A DNA stretch of 64,000 bases from CADEFX01 sp963806735 (lineage in GTDB: Bacteria; Pseudomonadota; Alphaproteobacteria; Rhizobiales; Hyphomicrobiaceae): assembly GCA_963806735.1 (NCBI GenBank), contig CAWEBE010000010.1:62001-126000 (forward strand), read 5' to 3'. Positions 16,769 through 26,510 of this stretch are shown here, in pieces. The position numbers and the translations under genes were made by a program. The notes beneath the pieces are model-generated. The model was not told where the DNA came from, made no database searches, and saw only the letters and a program-made list of their open reading frames with translations. Position 1 is the first letter of the stretch; each line of letters starts with the position of its first letter.

Positions 16769-19022
16769 GCTCTCCTTGAAGCTTGTCGATGACGGGGGCC
16801 AGGCGCGCCTTCTCGACGAAGGCCTGAGAGGTGAGGATCACCTGGGCCTTGGCGGCGTTGCAAGCGGCGAGCAGGTTGGCGGCGCCGGCGGTGAAGTTCA
16901 GCATCGCCGGCACACGGCCGATCGACTGCAAGGCGAAGAATGTGACGGTGACGCCGACGGAGTTCGGTAGCAGCACGCCGACGGCGGCGCCCGCGGGAGC
17001 CTCGTGCTCGAGCTGGCGGCCGAGCACCTGTGCGCCGAGGATGAGCTTGCGATAGGACAGCTTGCCGCCGAGCGGATCCTCGATGCTCGCGCCGTGCGGG
17101 GCGCGGGTGTCTTTCGCGGTGACGAGTGCCGAGAACAGCGTCTGGTCGATGTTGGCGGTCGCCACGGCGCTGTCGATCATGATGTCGTGGAGCTGGGCAC
17201 CGGCGGCATGGCGGCGGGCCCGACCCTTCAGCTCGGCTGCAACAGTGAGCTTCCTGGGCTTCAGGATCGTAATGGTGGTCTTGGGCAACCAGGTCTTGCG
17301 GATCTGCGTGCTGCGGAGATAGCCGAGGGGCGAGCGCTCGGGTCCATCTATGCGGACTGGCACGATCCAGGCGTCGGCCTTCTCGGCGATCATGGCAGTG
17401 CCGTCGTAGACCTTCATGAGGCCGCCGGTGACGGTGATGCGCCCCTCGGGGAAGATGACGATGGTCTGTCCGCCTTTCAGCGTGTTGACGAGACCGCGCG
17501 CAGCGAGTGGCTTGGTGGGATCGAGCGTGTAGGTGTTGATCACCTTGAGGAACGGCTTCACCCACCAGGCCGTGGCGATACCGGAGTCGACGGCGAAGGC
17601 CGCATGCCCGGGCAGGATCGAATGCATGAGGGGGCCGTCGAGCAGGCTGACGTGATTGGGCGCGATGACGACGCGCTCGCCCGCGCCCGGTAAGTTCTCC
17701 AGCCCTTTCACCTCGAGCCGCAAGAAGAACTTGAAGATGTAACGGGCGACATCCTGCACGCCGTCGCGGCCCCAGGACCACAGCACCAGCCCCGTCGCGG
17801 CGAGGTTTGCCAGTGCCAGCAGCACGAACAGCGAGCCGACGCCTGCACCGATTCCTTGCAGCACTGCCACAGCAAGGCTGGCCAAGGTCATGTAGGCGGC
17901 AGAGAGGATGTTGACGGCGGCGACCACTCGCGCGCGGCGGTCTACCGGCGCCCAGGCCTGCACGGCGGCGAACGAGGGGACGATGTAAAGTCCGCCGGCA
18001 AAGGAGAGCCCCAGCAGTGCGACGATGAGCGGCAAACCACTCGCGCGGGCCAGGAACTCGCCCACGCTCATGCTCACGACACCCGGCTCGACGCGCCACG
18101 CGATCACGGCCAGACACAAACAGAAGACGGCCATCAGGAAAGCACCGAGCGGCACCAGCGCCAGGTTCGGCCGGCCGTGACTCGCGCGCGCGGCCGCAAT
18201 GGAGCCGAGCGCTATGCCGATCGTGAATGCGGCCAGCGCAAGCGTCACGACGCCTTCGGTGCCGCCGATCCGATCCTTGATGAGTGTCGGCAGCAGCGAC
18301 AGTGCAACCGCGCCCACCAGCCAGAACCACGACACGATCTGTGCGCCGACCCACAGGCGATTGTCGGTCTTGAGCTCTTTCACGAGCGCCCAGGTCGAGA
18401 GCAACGGGTTGGGCGTAATGGTGAGGTCCGGAGACGCAGCACCGGTCGCCGGGATCAGCCGAGCCGATCCCCAGCACGCGATCGCCAGCACCATGACCAG
18501 GCCCGCAATCATCCAGGCGCTGCCACCCTTCGCGATCACGAGGCCGCCGGCGATAGTGCCGCCGAGGATGGCGAGGAACGTCGCCCCCTCCACCAGCGCG
18601 TTGCCGGCCGACAGCTCCTCGGTCCTCAGATGATCCGGAAGAATGCCGTACTTGACCGGCCCGAACAGCGCACCGATCACGCCGAACAATGCGAGCGCGA
18701 TGAACAGCACCGGCACCGAGTGCAGCAGGAAACCGAGTGCTGCCACCACGGCCACGCCGATCTCCGCGAGCTTCACGCGCTCGGCGACGAAAGCCTTGTC
18801 ATGCCGGTCGGCCAGCTCGCCGCCGAGCGCTGACAGGAGAAAGAACGGTGCGATGAAAACCGCGGTGGCCAGTGTCACGAGCGCCGGCCCGTGCGTGCTG
18901 CCGATCTTGTAGAGGATCAGGATGCCCAGCGCCGTCTTGACGAAGTTGTCGTTGAGCGCGGAGAAGAACTGGCACCAGAACAGGGGCGCAAAGCGCCGCG
19001 CGGTCATGAGGGCCGTGAACAT
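16716..19022 (-). pseudogene. aas: LplT-like flippase and PlsC acyltransferase part of a frameshifted Aas-type fusion
   Basis: The 5' part of an acyl-[ACP]--phospholipid O-acyltransferase fusion (about 1150 codons in all, normal for the fused family). An MFS/LplT-type lysophospholipid transporter comes first (QFFSALNDNFVKTALGI, then about 12 membrane segments). A PlsC domain follows, with NHVSLLDGP (HX4D) and IFPEGRITVTGG. The first subdomain of the AMP-ligase is last. Translation then runs off frame at about 16775 and stops at 16716 after an unrelated tail. Removing one G from CAAGGAGAGC on the coding strand gives LQESVRIVYLEDVR and rejoins the ligase. The job would be inner-membrane lysophospholipid repair. 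Confidence 0.82.
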
Positions 19023-19851
19023 GCTCGAGATCCTGCGTGTGCTGTCCAGACACTGAAGATTGGCGGAGCCGGTATCGCCAACCCATAGAAGTCTATCGGA
19101 GATTCCGGTTAATGAATGCGCTTGGCCCTACCACCTGCACCTGCAGGACCGGGAGCCTGAAGCCGCCGAAACGCGGAGTGAGGACAAGCCGGGCATCGTA
19201 GTCCAGCACTAGGTGGGCTGCCCGGGAAGCCGGGCCAAGCATCACATCAATAAGGCGCGTCAACGTGCAAACCTCCGGTGCTGGCAGCGTCCCGAGCCTA
19301 CATAGGTTGTCGGTGAACTATGTTCAATATAAGGCCGATATGCGTGATCGCATGCTCCAGGATTGGGCATGGGAGGCAAGTGGAGCCGGGCATCGTTCAG
19401 CCGGTCGACCTTTGCGCTCACGGGCTCAACGATGCCACGCCACCTGCCGCGACGGGGATTACTTTCTTCCTCATCCCGTCTCAATTGGTCAACGAACGTC
19501 GCCCATCGCTCGACATTGCCGCATGCTGAGGGGCCCTTGCGCGAGCGTTGCGCTATGCTTGCGCCAGTGTTGATCTACCTTAAGCGGCCGCCTCGCCTGC
19601 GAAGGCATGCTCCCGGCTTTCAGCCCGCATCCATGCTGCCCAGTACAGAAACAATACCGGCGGACGCCGCGACGCTCTTTGCGACCCTCTGACGGCAGCC
19701 GTGAAACATGGAAAAAATGAGGAACAGCGGGTCCGTGCGCGCAGCGAAAGTCCCGGCCGATCTCGCTGGTACAATTCCTGTACTGGAAGTCGAGCCCCCT
19801 GATGGGATTTATGGGCCATTCGCATCCTTCACACGCCAAGGGAGTTCCGTC
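19023..19851. other. Intergenic region with no supported gene
   Basis: About 830 bases between divergently transcribed genes. Open frames on both strands are short or antisense to flanking genes, and no motif, tRNA or strong hairpin stood out. Promoters for the fusion gene (minus) and the dehydrogenase (plus) must lie here, but I could not pick convincing -35/-10 boxes. Confidence 0.4.
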
Positions 19852-21009
19852 ATGACCGACAATGCACCGATAAGGACTGAAGCGGGAGAAACACCAAGCC
19901 GCATCGCCATCGCGCGGGAGCTCGGCAAGATTTTCGGCCAGCGCGCTGACGCCACGACCGACGAGGATCGGTTTGTTGCCGAGAACTTCGAGCTGCTCAA
20001 GACGTCGGGCCTCGTCGAGGCGGGCGTGCCCACAGCGCTGGGCGGCGGCGGCGCCGATGTCGACGAGCTGGCGGCGATCCTGCGCACGCTCGCTTATCAT
20101 TGCGGTTCCACCGCGCTGGCCTTGTCCATGCACACCCACAACGTGGCGGTCCCGGCGTGGCGCTGGACGCACCAGAAGGTGGCGGCCGTCGAGCCGCTGC
20201 TCAAGCGCATCGCCAGTGAGCGCATTATTCTTCTGTCGAGCGGCGGCTCTGATTGGATCGGCGGCTCCGGCAAGGCCGAGAAGGTCGAGGGCGGCTATCG
20301 CATCACCGCGCGCAAGATCTTTTCCTCTGGCGCTCCGGCTGGCAGCCTGTTGATGACCAGCGCAATCTACGAAGCCGATGGGGAGCCGCCCATGGTGCTG
20401 CACTTCGGCATGCCGATGAACTCGCCGCACGTCAAGGTACTGGACAACTGGCGCTCGCTTGGCATGCGCAGCACCGGCTCCCATGATGTCATGATCGACG
20501 GCCACGTCATTCCCGAAGCCGCGGTCGCCGTTAAGCGCAAGGCGGGTGAATGGCATCCGCTCTTCCACATCATCGCCACCATCGCGTTTCCGCTCGTCTA
20601 CAGCGTCTATCTCGGCGTGGCGGAGAGTGCACGCGACATCGCCATCAACCTCGCCAGGAAGAAGAAGCCGGGACCGCATACCGTCGCTCTGGCCGGTCGC
20701 ATGGAGACGGAGCTGGCCGGTGCACGGCTCGCCGTGGAGTCGATGCTCGCAGCCGTTCGCGTCAACGCGCCGTCAGCCGCGACAGTCAATCAGGTGATGA
20801 TCGGCAAGCAGCTCGCCACGCGTCATGCGCTGGCCGCTGTCGAGCTCGCCATGGAGCTGGCCGGCGGCGCCGGGTTCTATCGCGCGGCAGGTCTCGAGCG
20901 CCGGTTCCGCGATATCCAGGGTGTGCGTTACCACCCGCTGCAGGCTGGTCCGCAGGCCGAGTACGCCGGGTCGATCGCGCTCGGGCTGCCGGTTGAGCGG
21001 GTGTACTGA
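19852..21009 (+). CDS. Acyl-CoA dehydrogenase-family flavoprotein
   Basis: A 385-residue protein with the acyl-CoA dehydrogenase fold: an N-terminal helical domain, a central beta domain (YRITARKIFSSGAPAG) and a C-terminal helical domain (ELAGGAGFYRAAGLERRFRDIQG). The ATG at 19852 has AAGGGAG upstream. The open frame extends 48 codons further but without family similarity. The central SSGGSDWIGGSG replaces the usual GAGSD, and the last domain resembles DszC/HpaB-type flavin monooxygenases as well as dehydrogenases. Either activity is possible. Neighbours do not settle the substrate. Confidence 0.82.
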   Translation: MTDNAPIRTEAGETPSRIAIARELGKIFGQRADATTDEDRFVAENFELLKTSGLVEAGVPTALGGGGADVDELAAILRTLAYHCGSTALALSMHTHNVAVPAWRWTHQKVAAVEPLLKRIASERIILLSSGGSDWIGGSGKAEKVEGGYRITARKIFSSGAPAGSLLMTSAIYEADGEPPMVLHFGMPMNSPHVKVLDNWRSLGMRSTGSHDVMIDGHVIPEAAVAVKRKAGEWHPLFHIIATIAFPLVYSVYLGVAESARDIAINLARKKKPGPHTVALAGRMETELAGARLAVESMLAAVRVNAPSAATVNQVMIGKQLATRHALAAVELAMELAGGAGFYRAAGLERRFRDIQGVRYHPLQAGPQAEYAGSIALGLPVERVY

Positions 21010-21196
21010 GACGCGCGACTGCCGGAGCTGTGGCCGCACGCAGCTCCGACAATTTCAGTGGTGGGGACCGCAATACGTCCTGCGATACATGGCGTGTAAC
21101 GAGTGTGGCCCCCACCGCTGCCATGCAGCGTGCAGTCCTTATGTGTCTGCACTCAGCGACCGATCATGCTGATCGGGCTGGTATCTTTTCTTGCCG

Positions 21197-21844
21197 TCAG
21201 CAGCGGCTCTGCAGTTGGGCCGCAATGGCCTGCACATCAGAACGGTTCATGAATTCATCGTGGACGTTGCACAGCGTTATCTTCAGATAGCTGCGCGTGG
21301 TGGGAAAATCGGCGCTGCGAACCTCTTTCTTGATGGGCATCAAGTCCCAATAGGCTTTGGCGTAAGGCTCGGGAATGTCCTTGGCGCGTTTGGGCGCATG
21401 CAGGCTGACCGACTGCAGACGGCGCGCTAGCTCGGCGCGCGCATCGCTCCAGGTCTGCTGATCGAGCGCTGTCGGGTTCGGGTAGCGGTCGAAGACCGAG
21501 AGCACGAGGGCGCTCAGCTCCTCGAGCTGCCGCGCCTGCTCGGACCCGGCATGCGGACGCAGGATGCCCTCTACAACTTCTCCCACCATGGCCAGCCCGA
21601 GTGGATAGGCGCTCCAGCGCGACCGCTCCAGCGCATCGAGAAACTCCTGCTCCGAGAACAATACCTTGGCATAGTGGCCGGCGCGGGCTCGCGAATATTC
21701 GTGGAGGCCCTTTTGCACAAGAAAGGCCGATTGCTCGTCGATGAAATCTGCGACCCCGCTCAGGTCGCTGATAGGCGGCTTGCGCCAGAAAAGCAGGTCC
21801 CGCAATTTCACTGTGCACTCCAGGTTTTTCGCCCGCGCCTTCAA
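21197..21844 (-). CDS. Conserved-looking hypothetical protein
   Basis: A 215-residue soluble, mostly helical protein that I do not recognise. Visible features are LRDLLFWRKPP near the start, a DEQSAFLVQKGLHEYSRARA helix, a central hydrophobic helix AYPLGLAMVGEVVEGIL, and a C-terminal FPTTRSYLKITLCNVHDEF. There is no signal peptide or clear membrane segment. A GTG at 21811, just before KLRDLLFW, is an alternative start. It stands alone, convergent with the preceding dehydrogenase and divergent from the symporter genes. Sequence composition looks coding and ordinary for the window. Confidence 0.6.
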   Translation of the reverse strand: MKARAKNLECTVKLRDLLFWRKPPISDLSGVADFIDEQSAFLVQKGLHEYSRARAGHYAKVLFSEQEFLDALERSRWSAYPLGLAMVGEVVEGILRPHAGSEQARQLEELSALVLSVFDRYPNPTALDQQTWSDARAELARRLQSVSLHAPKRAKDIPEPYAKAYWDLMPIKKEVRSADFPTTRSYLKITLCNVHDEFMNRSDVQAIAAQLQSRC

Positions 21845-22030
21845 CGAAAGTCTATGCGACCGCAGGACTGCATAATGTTAGCCTTTCGTAACAAAGTGCG
21901 CGTTTCTGTGAGTCCGAGACCGGCTCGAAGACCGGGCGGAACAGCAGCATTGGGGGCGTCGCGACGGGCGCGTCTCCTCGGTCTACGCTGCAGCCGGAAC
22001 CGCCAAAGTTGCAGGGAGGAGGAGACGTCC

Positions 22031-22294
22031 ATGGCAAGCTCCAACGATCAAGCCCATTGGAGAAGTACCACCACCTTGATGCTGGTGCATCTGGGGATCT
22101 GGTTCTTCTTCGGCTACATCGTCCATATGTTCGTGAACACCCTGAATCAGTTCACGGTGCCGATCCTCAAATTTCCGCTCGGCTTCTACATGGCCGCGCA
22201 GGGATCGCTGATCGTGTTCGTTGTGATGCTGTTCGTGTTTGCGTGGCAGCAGGACAAGATCGATCGCGAGCACGGCGTCGCGGAAGACGACTGA
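22031..22294 (+). CDS. Sodium/substrate symporter small subunit (DUF4212)
   Basis: An 87-residue membrane protein with two hydrophobic segments: HLGIWFFFGYIVHMF and a second around FYMAAQGSLIVFVVMLFVFAW. These are typical of the DUF4212 small partner of large SSS-family symporters. A strong AGGGAGGAGGAG site precedes the ATG. The large subunit gene starts 13 bases after its stop. The pair is thought to import small organic acids such as acetate or lactate with sodium, but the substrate cannot be read from sequence. Confidence 0.85.
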   Translation: MASSNDQAHWRSTTTLMLVHLGIWFFFGYIVHMFVNTLNQFTVPILKFPLGFYMAAQGSLIVFVVMLFVFAWQQDKIDREHGVAEDD

Positions 22295-22307
22295 GGGGGG
22301 AAGGGCA

Positions 22308-24458
22308 ATGGCTACGCAGGCAGGTCAATCCAGCGCGGACTTCTATAAGCAGCTGGGTCGCATGTACGGGATGTACACAGGGGCCTTTCTGGCCTTCATT
22401 GTGTTCGTCGCGATTCTCGAGCAGCTCCGGGTTCCGAACTTCATCCTCGGCTATCTGTTCGTGTTCTTCACCCTCGCCGTCTACGCCATCATTGGCGTTG
22501 CAACGCGGACGGCACAGGTCTCCGAGTACTACGTCGCGGGCCGGCGCGTCCCGGCCTTCTACAACGGCATGGCGACAGGCGCCGACTGGATGTCGGCGGC
22601 TTCGTTTGTCGGCATGGCCGGCACGCTATTCCTTGCGGGCTACGATGGCCTCGCCTGGGTGCTGGGTTGGACCGGCGGTTTCGTGCTGGTATCGATCCTG
22701 GTCGGGCCGTACCTGCGCAAGTTCGGCGCCTATACCGTGCCTGACTTCATGGCGTTCAGGTTCGGCGGCAACTTCGCCCGTTTCCTCGGCGTCATTGTTC
22801 TCGTTTGCTGCTCCTTCACCTATGTGACGGCGCAGATCTTCGGCACCGGTCTCATCGCTTCGCGCTTCCTGGGAATGCAGTTCGAGGTCGCAGTCTTCGT
22901 CGGGCTCGTCGGCATTCTGCTGTGCGCCATGCTCGGTGGCATGCGGGCGGTAACGTGGACGCAAATCGCACAGTACATCGTCCTCATCATCGCCTACCTC
23001 ACGCCGATCATTATTCTGTCCACCAAGAAGTACGGCATCCCAGTCCCACAGCTCACCTATGGGCAGGCGCTGGCGGACATCACTGCACGCGAGCAGGAGA
23101 TGCTGCAGACGGGCTTGGCAACAGCGGCCACTCTCAAACCTCATATCCAACCATTCATCAACTATTCTCCGCTGAACTTCTTCGGCATCATCTTCTGCAT
23201 GATGGTCGGCACAGCTTCGCTGCCGCACATTCTCATGCGCTACTTCACCACGCCTTCCGTGCGTGAGGCCCGTAAATCGGTGGGCTGGTCGCTGTTCTTC
23301 ATCTTCCTCCTCTACTTCTCGGCGCCGGCTTACGCTGCGTTCTCGAAGCTGGAGGTCTATACCAACATCATCGGGCGTGACGTTGCTTCGATCCGTCCGT
23401 GGATGTTCACCTGGGGTGAGCTTGGACTGATCCAGATTTGCGGCAAGAACGCTGCCAGCGTGCAGGCCGTGATTGATGCCTGTAAGGCTGTGGCCGGACA
23501 CCCCGGCGTCGTGCGGCTGCAGGACTTCGTGATCAATACGGACGTGATTGTGCTCTCCACGCCTGAGATCGCGGGCCTGCCGTATGTGATCTCGGGTCTG
23601 GTGGCGGCGGGCGGTCTCGCGGCGGCGCTTTCCACCGCCGACGGCCTGCTGCTCGCCATCGCCAACGCGCTCAGCCACGACATCTACTACAAGATGATTA
23701 CCCCGCTGCGCGCCGGCATTCGCTCCGTCGTCGTCGGCATCATCTTCGCGGCTGTGGTTGCCGGCATTGCGCTCCTGCTGCAGGGGCCGAGCCCTGTCTA
23801 CGGCATCGCGTGGCGCTGGCTGCTGCTGGGTGGCTTGGCGGTATTGATCGCGGCCGTGATTCCGTTCTGGACCGGCGCGACGGAGGTCGCCAAGCGTCTG
23901 ATCGTGGCGCGCGTTCTTCTGCTGCTGGTGGCCATCGCCGCCGCGGCGACTGCCTCCACCAGGCCCTCGGACATCCTGGCCATGGTCGGGTGGGCGTTCT
24001 CGCTCGCCATGGCCGGCAACTTTCCGGCCCTGGTCATGGGTATCTGGTGGAAGCGCTCGACGACGACGGCCGCCATTTGCGGGATGATTGCCGGGTTCGG
24101 GCTGTGCCTCTTCTACCTCGTCGTCACCCGCTACTTCCCGGGGGCTGGCGTGGCCTACTTCGGCATGACCTCGCTGCTCAATCCGGTTACCGGGGCGCCG
24201 CTGGTCAATATCGCCCAGGCGATGGCACTGCCGAACGCGATGGAGGTCTTCCCGACGCTGGCGCATCCGCTTGCCAACAAGGTCGGCTGGTTCAATCTCA
24301 ACAACATCAACTGCGGGTTGCTTGGGATGCCCCTGGGCTTCTTGGTGATCTTCCTGGTCAGCTTTGTCACCAAGCCTCCGTCAGCGGAGATACTGGCTCT
24401 CGTTGACGAGATCCGCAAGCCGCGCGGCAATACGGTGCTCGAGGAGAAGACCACCTAG
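22308..24458 (+). CDS. Sodium/solute symporter large subunit (SSS family, ActP-like)
   Basis: A 716-residue carrier with about 13-15 hydrophobic segments. Family signatures are the early VSEYYVAGRRVPAFYNGMA and ADWMSAASFVGMAG, the TVPDFMAFRFGG loop, and LAAALSTADGLLLAIANALS with its Na2-site Ser/Thr. It is longer than ActP (about 550) because of insertions, including the charged loop around residues 245-275 and a Cys-containing loop (ICGKNAASVQAVIDACKAV). GAGGGGGGAAGG lies upstream of the ATG. It pairs with the DUF4212 gene and is closed by a strong terminator. Confidence 0.9.
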   Translation: MATQAGQSSADFYKQLGRMYGMYTGAFLAFIVFVAILEQLRVPNFILGYLFVFFTLAVYAIIGVATRTAQVSEYYVAGRRVPAFYNGMATGADWMSAASFVGMAGTLFLAGYDGLAWVLGWTGGFVLVSILVGPYLRKFGAYTVPDFMAFRFGGNFARFLGVIVLVCCSFTYVTAQIFGTGLIASRFLGMQFEVAVFVGLVGILLCAMLGGMRAVTWTQIAQYIVLIIAYLTPIIILSTKKYGIPVPQLTYGQALADITAREQEMLQTGLATAATLKPHIQPFINYSPLNFFGIIFCMMVGTASLPHILMRYFTTPSVREARKSVGWSLFFIFLLYFSAPAYAAFSKLEVYTNIIGRDVASIRPWMFTWGELGLIQICGKNAASVQAVIDACKAVAGHPGVVRLQDFVINTDVIVLSTPEIAGLPYVISGLVAAGGLAAALSTADGLLLAIANALSHDIYYKMITPLRAGIRSVVVGIIFAAVVAGIALLLQGPSPVYGIAWRWLLLGGLAVLIAAVIPFWTGATEVAKRLIVARVLLLLVAIAAAATASTRPSDILAMVGWAFSLAMAGNFPALVMGIWWKRSTTTAAICGMIAGFGLCLFYLVVTRYFPGAGVAYFGMTSLLNPVTGAPLVNIAQAMALPNAMEVFPTLAHPLANKVGWFNLNNINCGLLGMPLGFLVIFLVSFVTKPPSAEILALVDEIRKPRGNTVLEEKTT

Positions 24459-24478
24459 CTGCATAGATATCGGAAAGC

Positions 24479-24511
24479 GAAGCGGGGTCCTTCGGGACCC
24501 CGCTTCTTTTT
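24479..24511 (+). terminator. Rho-independent terminator after the symporter
   Basis: Stem GAAGCGGGGTCC (24479-24490) / GGACCCCGCTTC (24495-24506), loop TTCG, then five T. A textbook terminator with a stable tetraloop, 20 bases after the stop. Confidence 0.92.
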
Positions 24512-24540
24512 GGGTCCCCGCTTGCCGAAAGCGCTGCTGC

Positions 24541-24685
24541 CAGAGCAGGATCGCTTCGGATTGAATCACTTTTCGAGGGACGTCTCGGCCGAAGCGTGAC
24601 TCCTGCTCTACACCTATAATTTAGAGAGCGATTCACGCCTAGCTGGGAAGCGGTAGGGCTTCCCAGCTAGGCGATCCTGCTCTAG
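24541..24685. repeat. AGAGCAGGATCG-family palindromic repeat, copy 2
   Basis: It begins with AGAGCAGGATCGCTTCGGAT and ends with GGCGATCCTGCTCTAG. It contains a second inverted core (CTCCTGCTCTA) and the hairpin CTAGCTGGGAAG...CTTCCCAGCTAG. It shares the core with copies at 14643-14820 and 61224-61280. Confidence 0.82.
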
Positions 24686-24719
24686 CCATCTTGACCGGCG
24701 CTCGGGAGTTCGCGAATCC

Positions 24720-25028
24720 GTGACGACAACCTTCCCCCTCTGGAGCTACTGGTATTTCCATCTGCCGAACTTTGTTCTGGCGGCGCTTATGTACACGCTC
24801 CTGGGGCGCGCCCTGCTTGCCCTCTTCCTCGACCCAGACTCCTCCAATTACATCTGGCGCTTCTTCTGCCGTATCACCGATCCGGTCGTCGCAATCGTAG
24901 CGGCCATAACGCCCAAGGCGACGGCGCCGGTGGTGCTCTGGATGTTCGGGTTCGTCTGGCTGTTCTGGCTGCGCGTGCTGCTTCTCAACCTATTTCTCGC
25001 GCTCGGCGCGCTGCCCCGCACTGGCTGA
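24720..25028 (+). CDS. YggT-family membrane protein
   Basis: A 102-residue membrane protein with an N-terminal hydrophobic segment, the block NYIWRFFCRITDPVVAIVAAITPKA, and a C-terminal hydrophobic segment. This block is the YggT signature (a P/D-rich loop after RxxxxxTDPxL). YggT proteins are associated with membrane or division-site functions and have no known enzymatic activity. The start is a GTG at 24720. The next small membrane gene begins seven bases after the stop, so the two are a unit. Confidence 0.62.
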   Translation: MTTTFPLWSYWYFHLPNFVLAALMYTLLGRALLALFLDPDSSNYIWRFFCRITDPVVAIVAAITPKATAPVVLWMFGFVWLFWLRVLLLNLFLALGALPRTG

Positions 25029-25035
25029 GGCAACC

Positions 25036-25362
25036 ATGGATCGCAATCTCTACTACGTGGGCATCGCCTTCTTCGGGATGATCAACGGCCTTTTCAACCA
25101 GCTCTTTCTACTGTTCGCGCTGATACATGTGCAGATCCTCGCGCCGGCGCTGCTGTTCGGCAGCGTGCCGCTGACCCTGATGTTCGCCTCGCTGATGGTC
25201 TCGACTTTCACCATCATCCTCGGCGGTATTCCGGCCGCGATCTACGAGCGGTTCGTCGGTGCCAGGGATGATTCCACCCAAGTGTCCCTGTGGATCTGGC
25301 TGGCCGGGACAGCCATTTTGACCGTTCCAGCCATCGGCAACTTCCTCAACATCGGGTTGTAA
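25036..25362 (+). CDS. Small multi-spanning membrane protein of unknown function
   Basis: A 108-residue protein with three hydrophobic segments (about residues 8-35, 38-65 and 85-105) and a short charged loop (YERFVGARDDSTQ). I do not recognise the family. The tight spacing after the YggT-like gene argues for a shared transcript and perhaps a shared complex. Its stop is 24 bases from the converging amidohydrolase. Confidence 0.6.
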   Translation: MDRNLYYVGIAFFGMINGLFNQLFLLFALIHVQILAPALLFGSVPLTLMFASLMVSTFTIILGGIPAAIYERFVGARDDSTQVSLWIWLAGTAILTVPAIGNFLNIGL

Positions 25363-25385
25363 GTCCTTCTGCGCGATTGAAACGC

Positions 25386-26498
25386 TTACGCCTCTAACCC
25401 GAGCAGCTGCGCGGCCGTGCCGCCGAGAATCGCGATGCGGTCGGCGTCGCTCAAGTCCGGCGTCTCGAGGATGAGATCGATGGCGGTCGCTGTCCACGGA
25501 TAGGGGTAGTCGGTGCCGACCATGAGCTGGCTGACGCCGACCTCGGCCACCAGATGGCGCACACCCTCGGGCCGGAACACCATCGTGTCGTAGTAGAGCT
25601 GCTTGGCGTACTCCGAAGGGCACTTCTTGATGGGCCCGTGCGTGCCTCCGGGACATAAATCCGGCCGCACCGGACAGCCGCGGTCGAAGCGCCCGAGATA
25701 GGAGGGCAGATAGCCGCCGGCATGTGCCGCGCAGATCTTGAGGCCCGGGAACCGGTCGAGCGTGCCTTCGAAAATCAGATGCGAGAGGGCGATCGTGGTT
25801 TCCAGGGGATTGCCGATGACGTTGCTCAGGTAGCCGTTGCCCTTGAAGCGATGTCCGAGCTGCTCGGGCGCGCCGTCGCCTTGCGGGTGAATGAACACGA
25901 GCACGCCCAGCTCTTCGGCCTTGGCCCAGAAGGGATGAAATCTCGGATCGCTAAGCTCTTCGCCCGCGACGTTGCCGCCGATGGCCGCTCCGCGCAGACC
26001 ATGCTTCTTCACGCCTTCCTCGAGCTGCCGGGCGGCGAGATCGGGAAACTGCAGCGCCACCGATGCGAAGGCCACGAAACGGTCCGGGTTTTTCGCGCAC
26101 GCATCGGCCAGTCGCTCGTTCTGAATCTGAATGATCTTCTGCGCGAGGTCGCGGTCGGCGACCCGGTACCAGTTGGGATTGATGCTCAGCGCCTCCATGT
26201 CGATGCCTTGCTCGTCCATGGTCTTGATACGCAGGGCGACCTCGGTGGCCATGTCGAGGTCGGTGCGCAGCGCCGGACCGCCGAGCTTCAGGCCCATGAG
26301 GGCCAGCGCCTCCGGCGCTGCGCAGTGCGCATGGATGTCCACGGTCTTCACGCGCTTGCCGCTGATGATCACCTCGCGGCGTCTGGACCCTGCGTGCGCG
26401 GGTGGCCCGGCTTCCGCGCCACACGCAACGAACACCAGGCCGCCCGCAGTACCCGCTGTCGGCGCGGTCAAGTCTCTGCAGCCCGTCATGGCGCGCAT
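25386..26498 (-). CDS. Amidohydrolase-family protein (ACMSD/gamma-resorcylate decarboxylase-like)
   Basis: A 370-residue TIM-barrel metal-dependent hydrolase or decarboxylase. Metal-site marks are VDIHAHCA (HxH) near residue 55, a strand ending VFIHPQGDG, and a later CAAHAGGYL. ISGKRVKTVDIHAH is typical of COG2159 members that decarboxylate aromatic or muconate acids. The first 35 residues are Ala/Gly-rich with FVACG and could be a degenerate export signal. It is third in a minus-strand run after two SDR genes, with a 12-base gap. The substrate may connect to the sugar-acid or aromatic oxidation nearby, but this is open. Confidence 0.8.
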   Translation of the reverse strand: MRAMTGCRDLTAPTAGTAGGLVFVACGAEAGPPAHAGSRRREVIISGKRVKTVDIHAHCAAPEALALMGLKLGGPALRTDLDMATEVALRIKTMDEQGIDMEALSINPNWYRVADRDLAQKIIQIQNERLADACAKNPDRFVAFASVALQFPDLAARQLEEGVKKHGLRGAAIGGNVAGEELSDPRFHPFWAKAEELGVLVFIHPQGDGAPEQLGHRFKGNGYLSNVIGNPLETTIALSHLIFEGTLDRFPGLKICAAHAGGYLPSYLGRFDRGCPVRPDLCPGGTHGPIKKCPSEYAKQLYYDTMVFRPEGVRHLVAEVGVSQLMVGTDYPYPWTATAIDLILETPDLSDADRIAILGGTAAQLLGLEA

Positions 26499-26510
26499 TG
26501 CCTCCGTGTC

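Noticed and set aside
16702..18477. A 591-codon minus-strand frame inside the Aas-type gene
   Set aside because: A third frame of the same gene, Arg-rich, with no acyltransferase or ligase motif.
22626..24266. A 546-codon open frame on the minus strand
   Set aside because: Antisense to the symporter, and the product is charged and low in hydrophobic residues.
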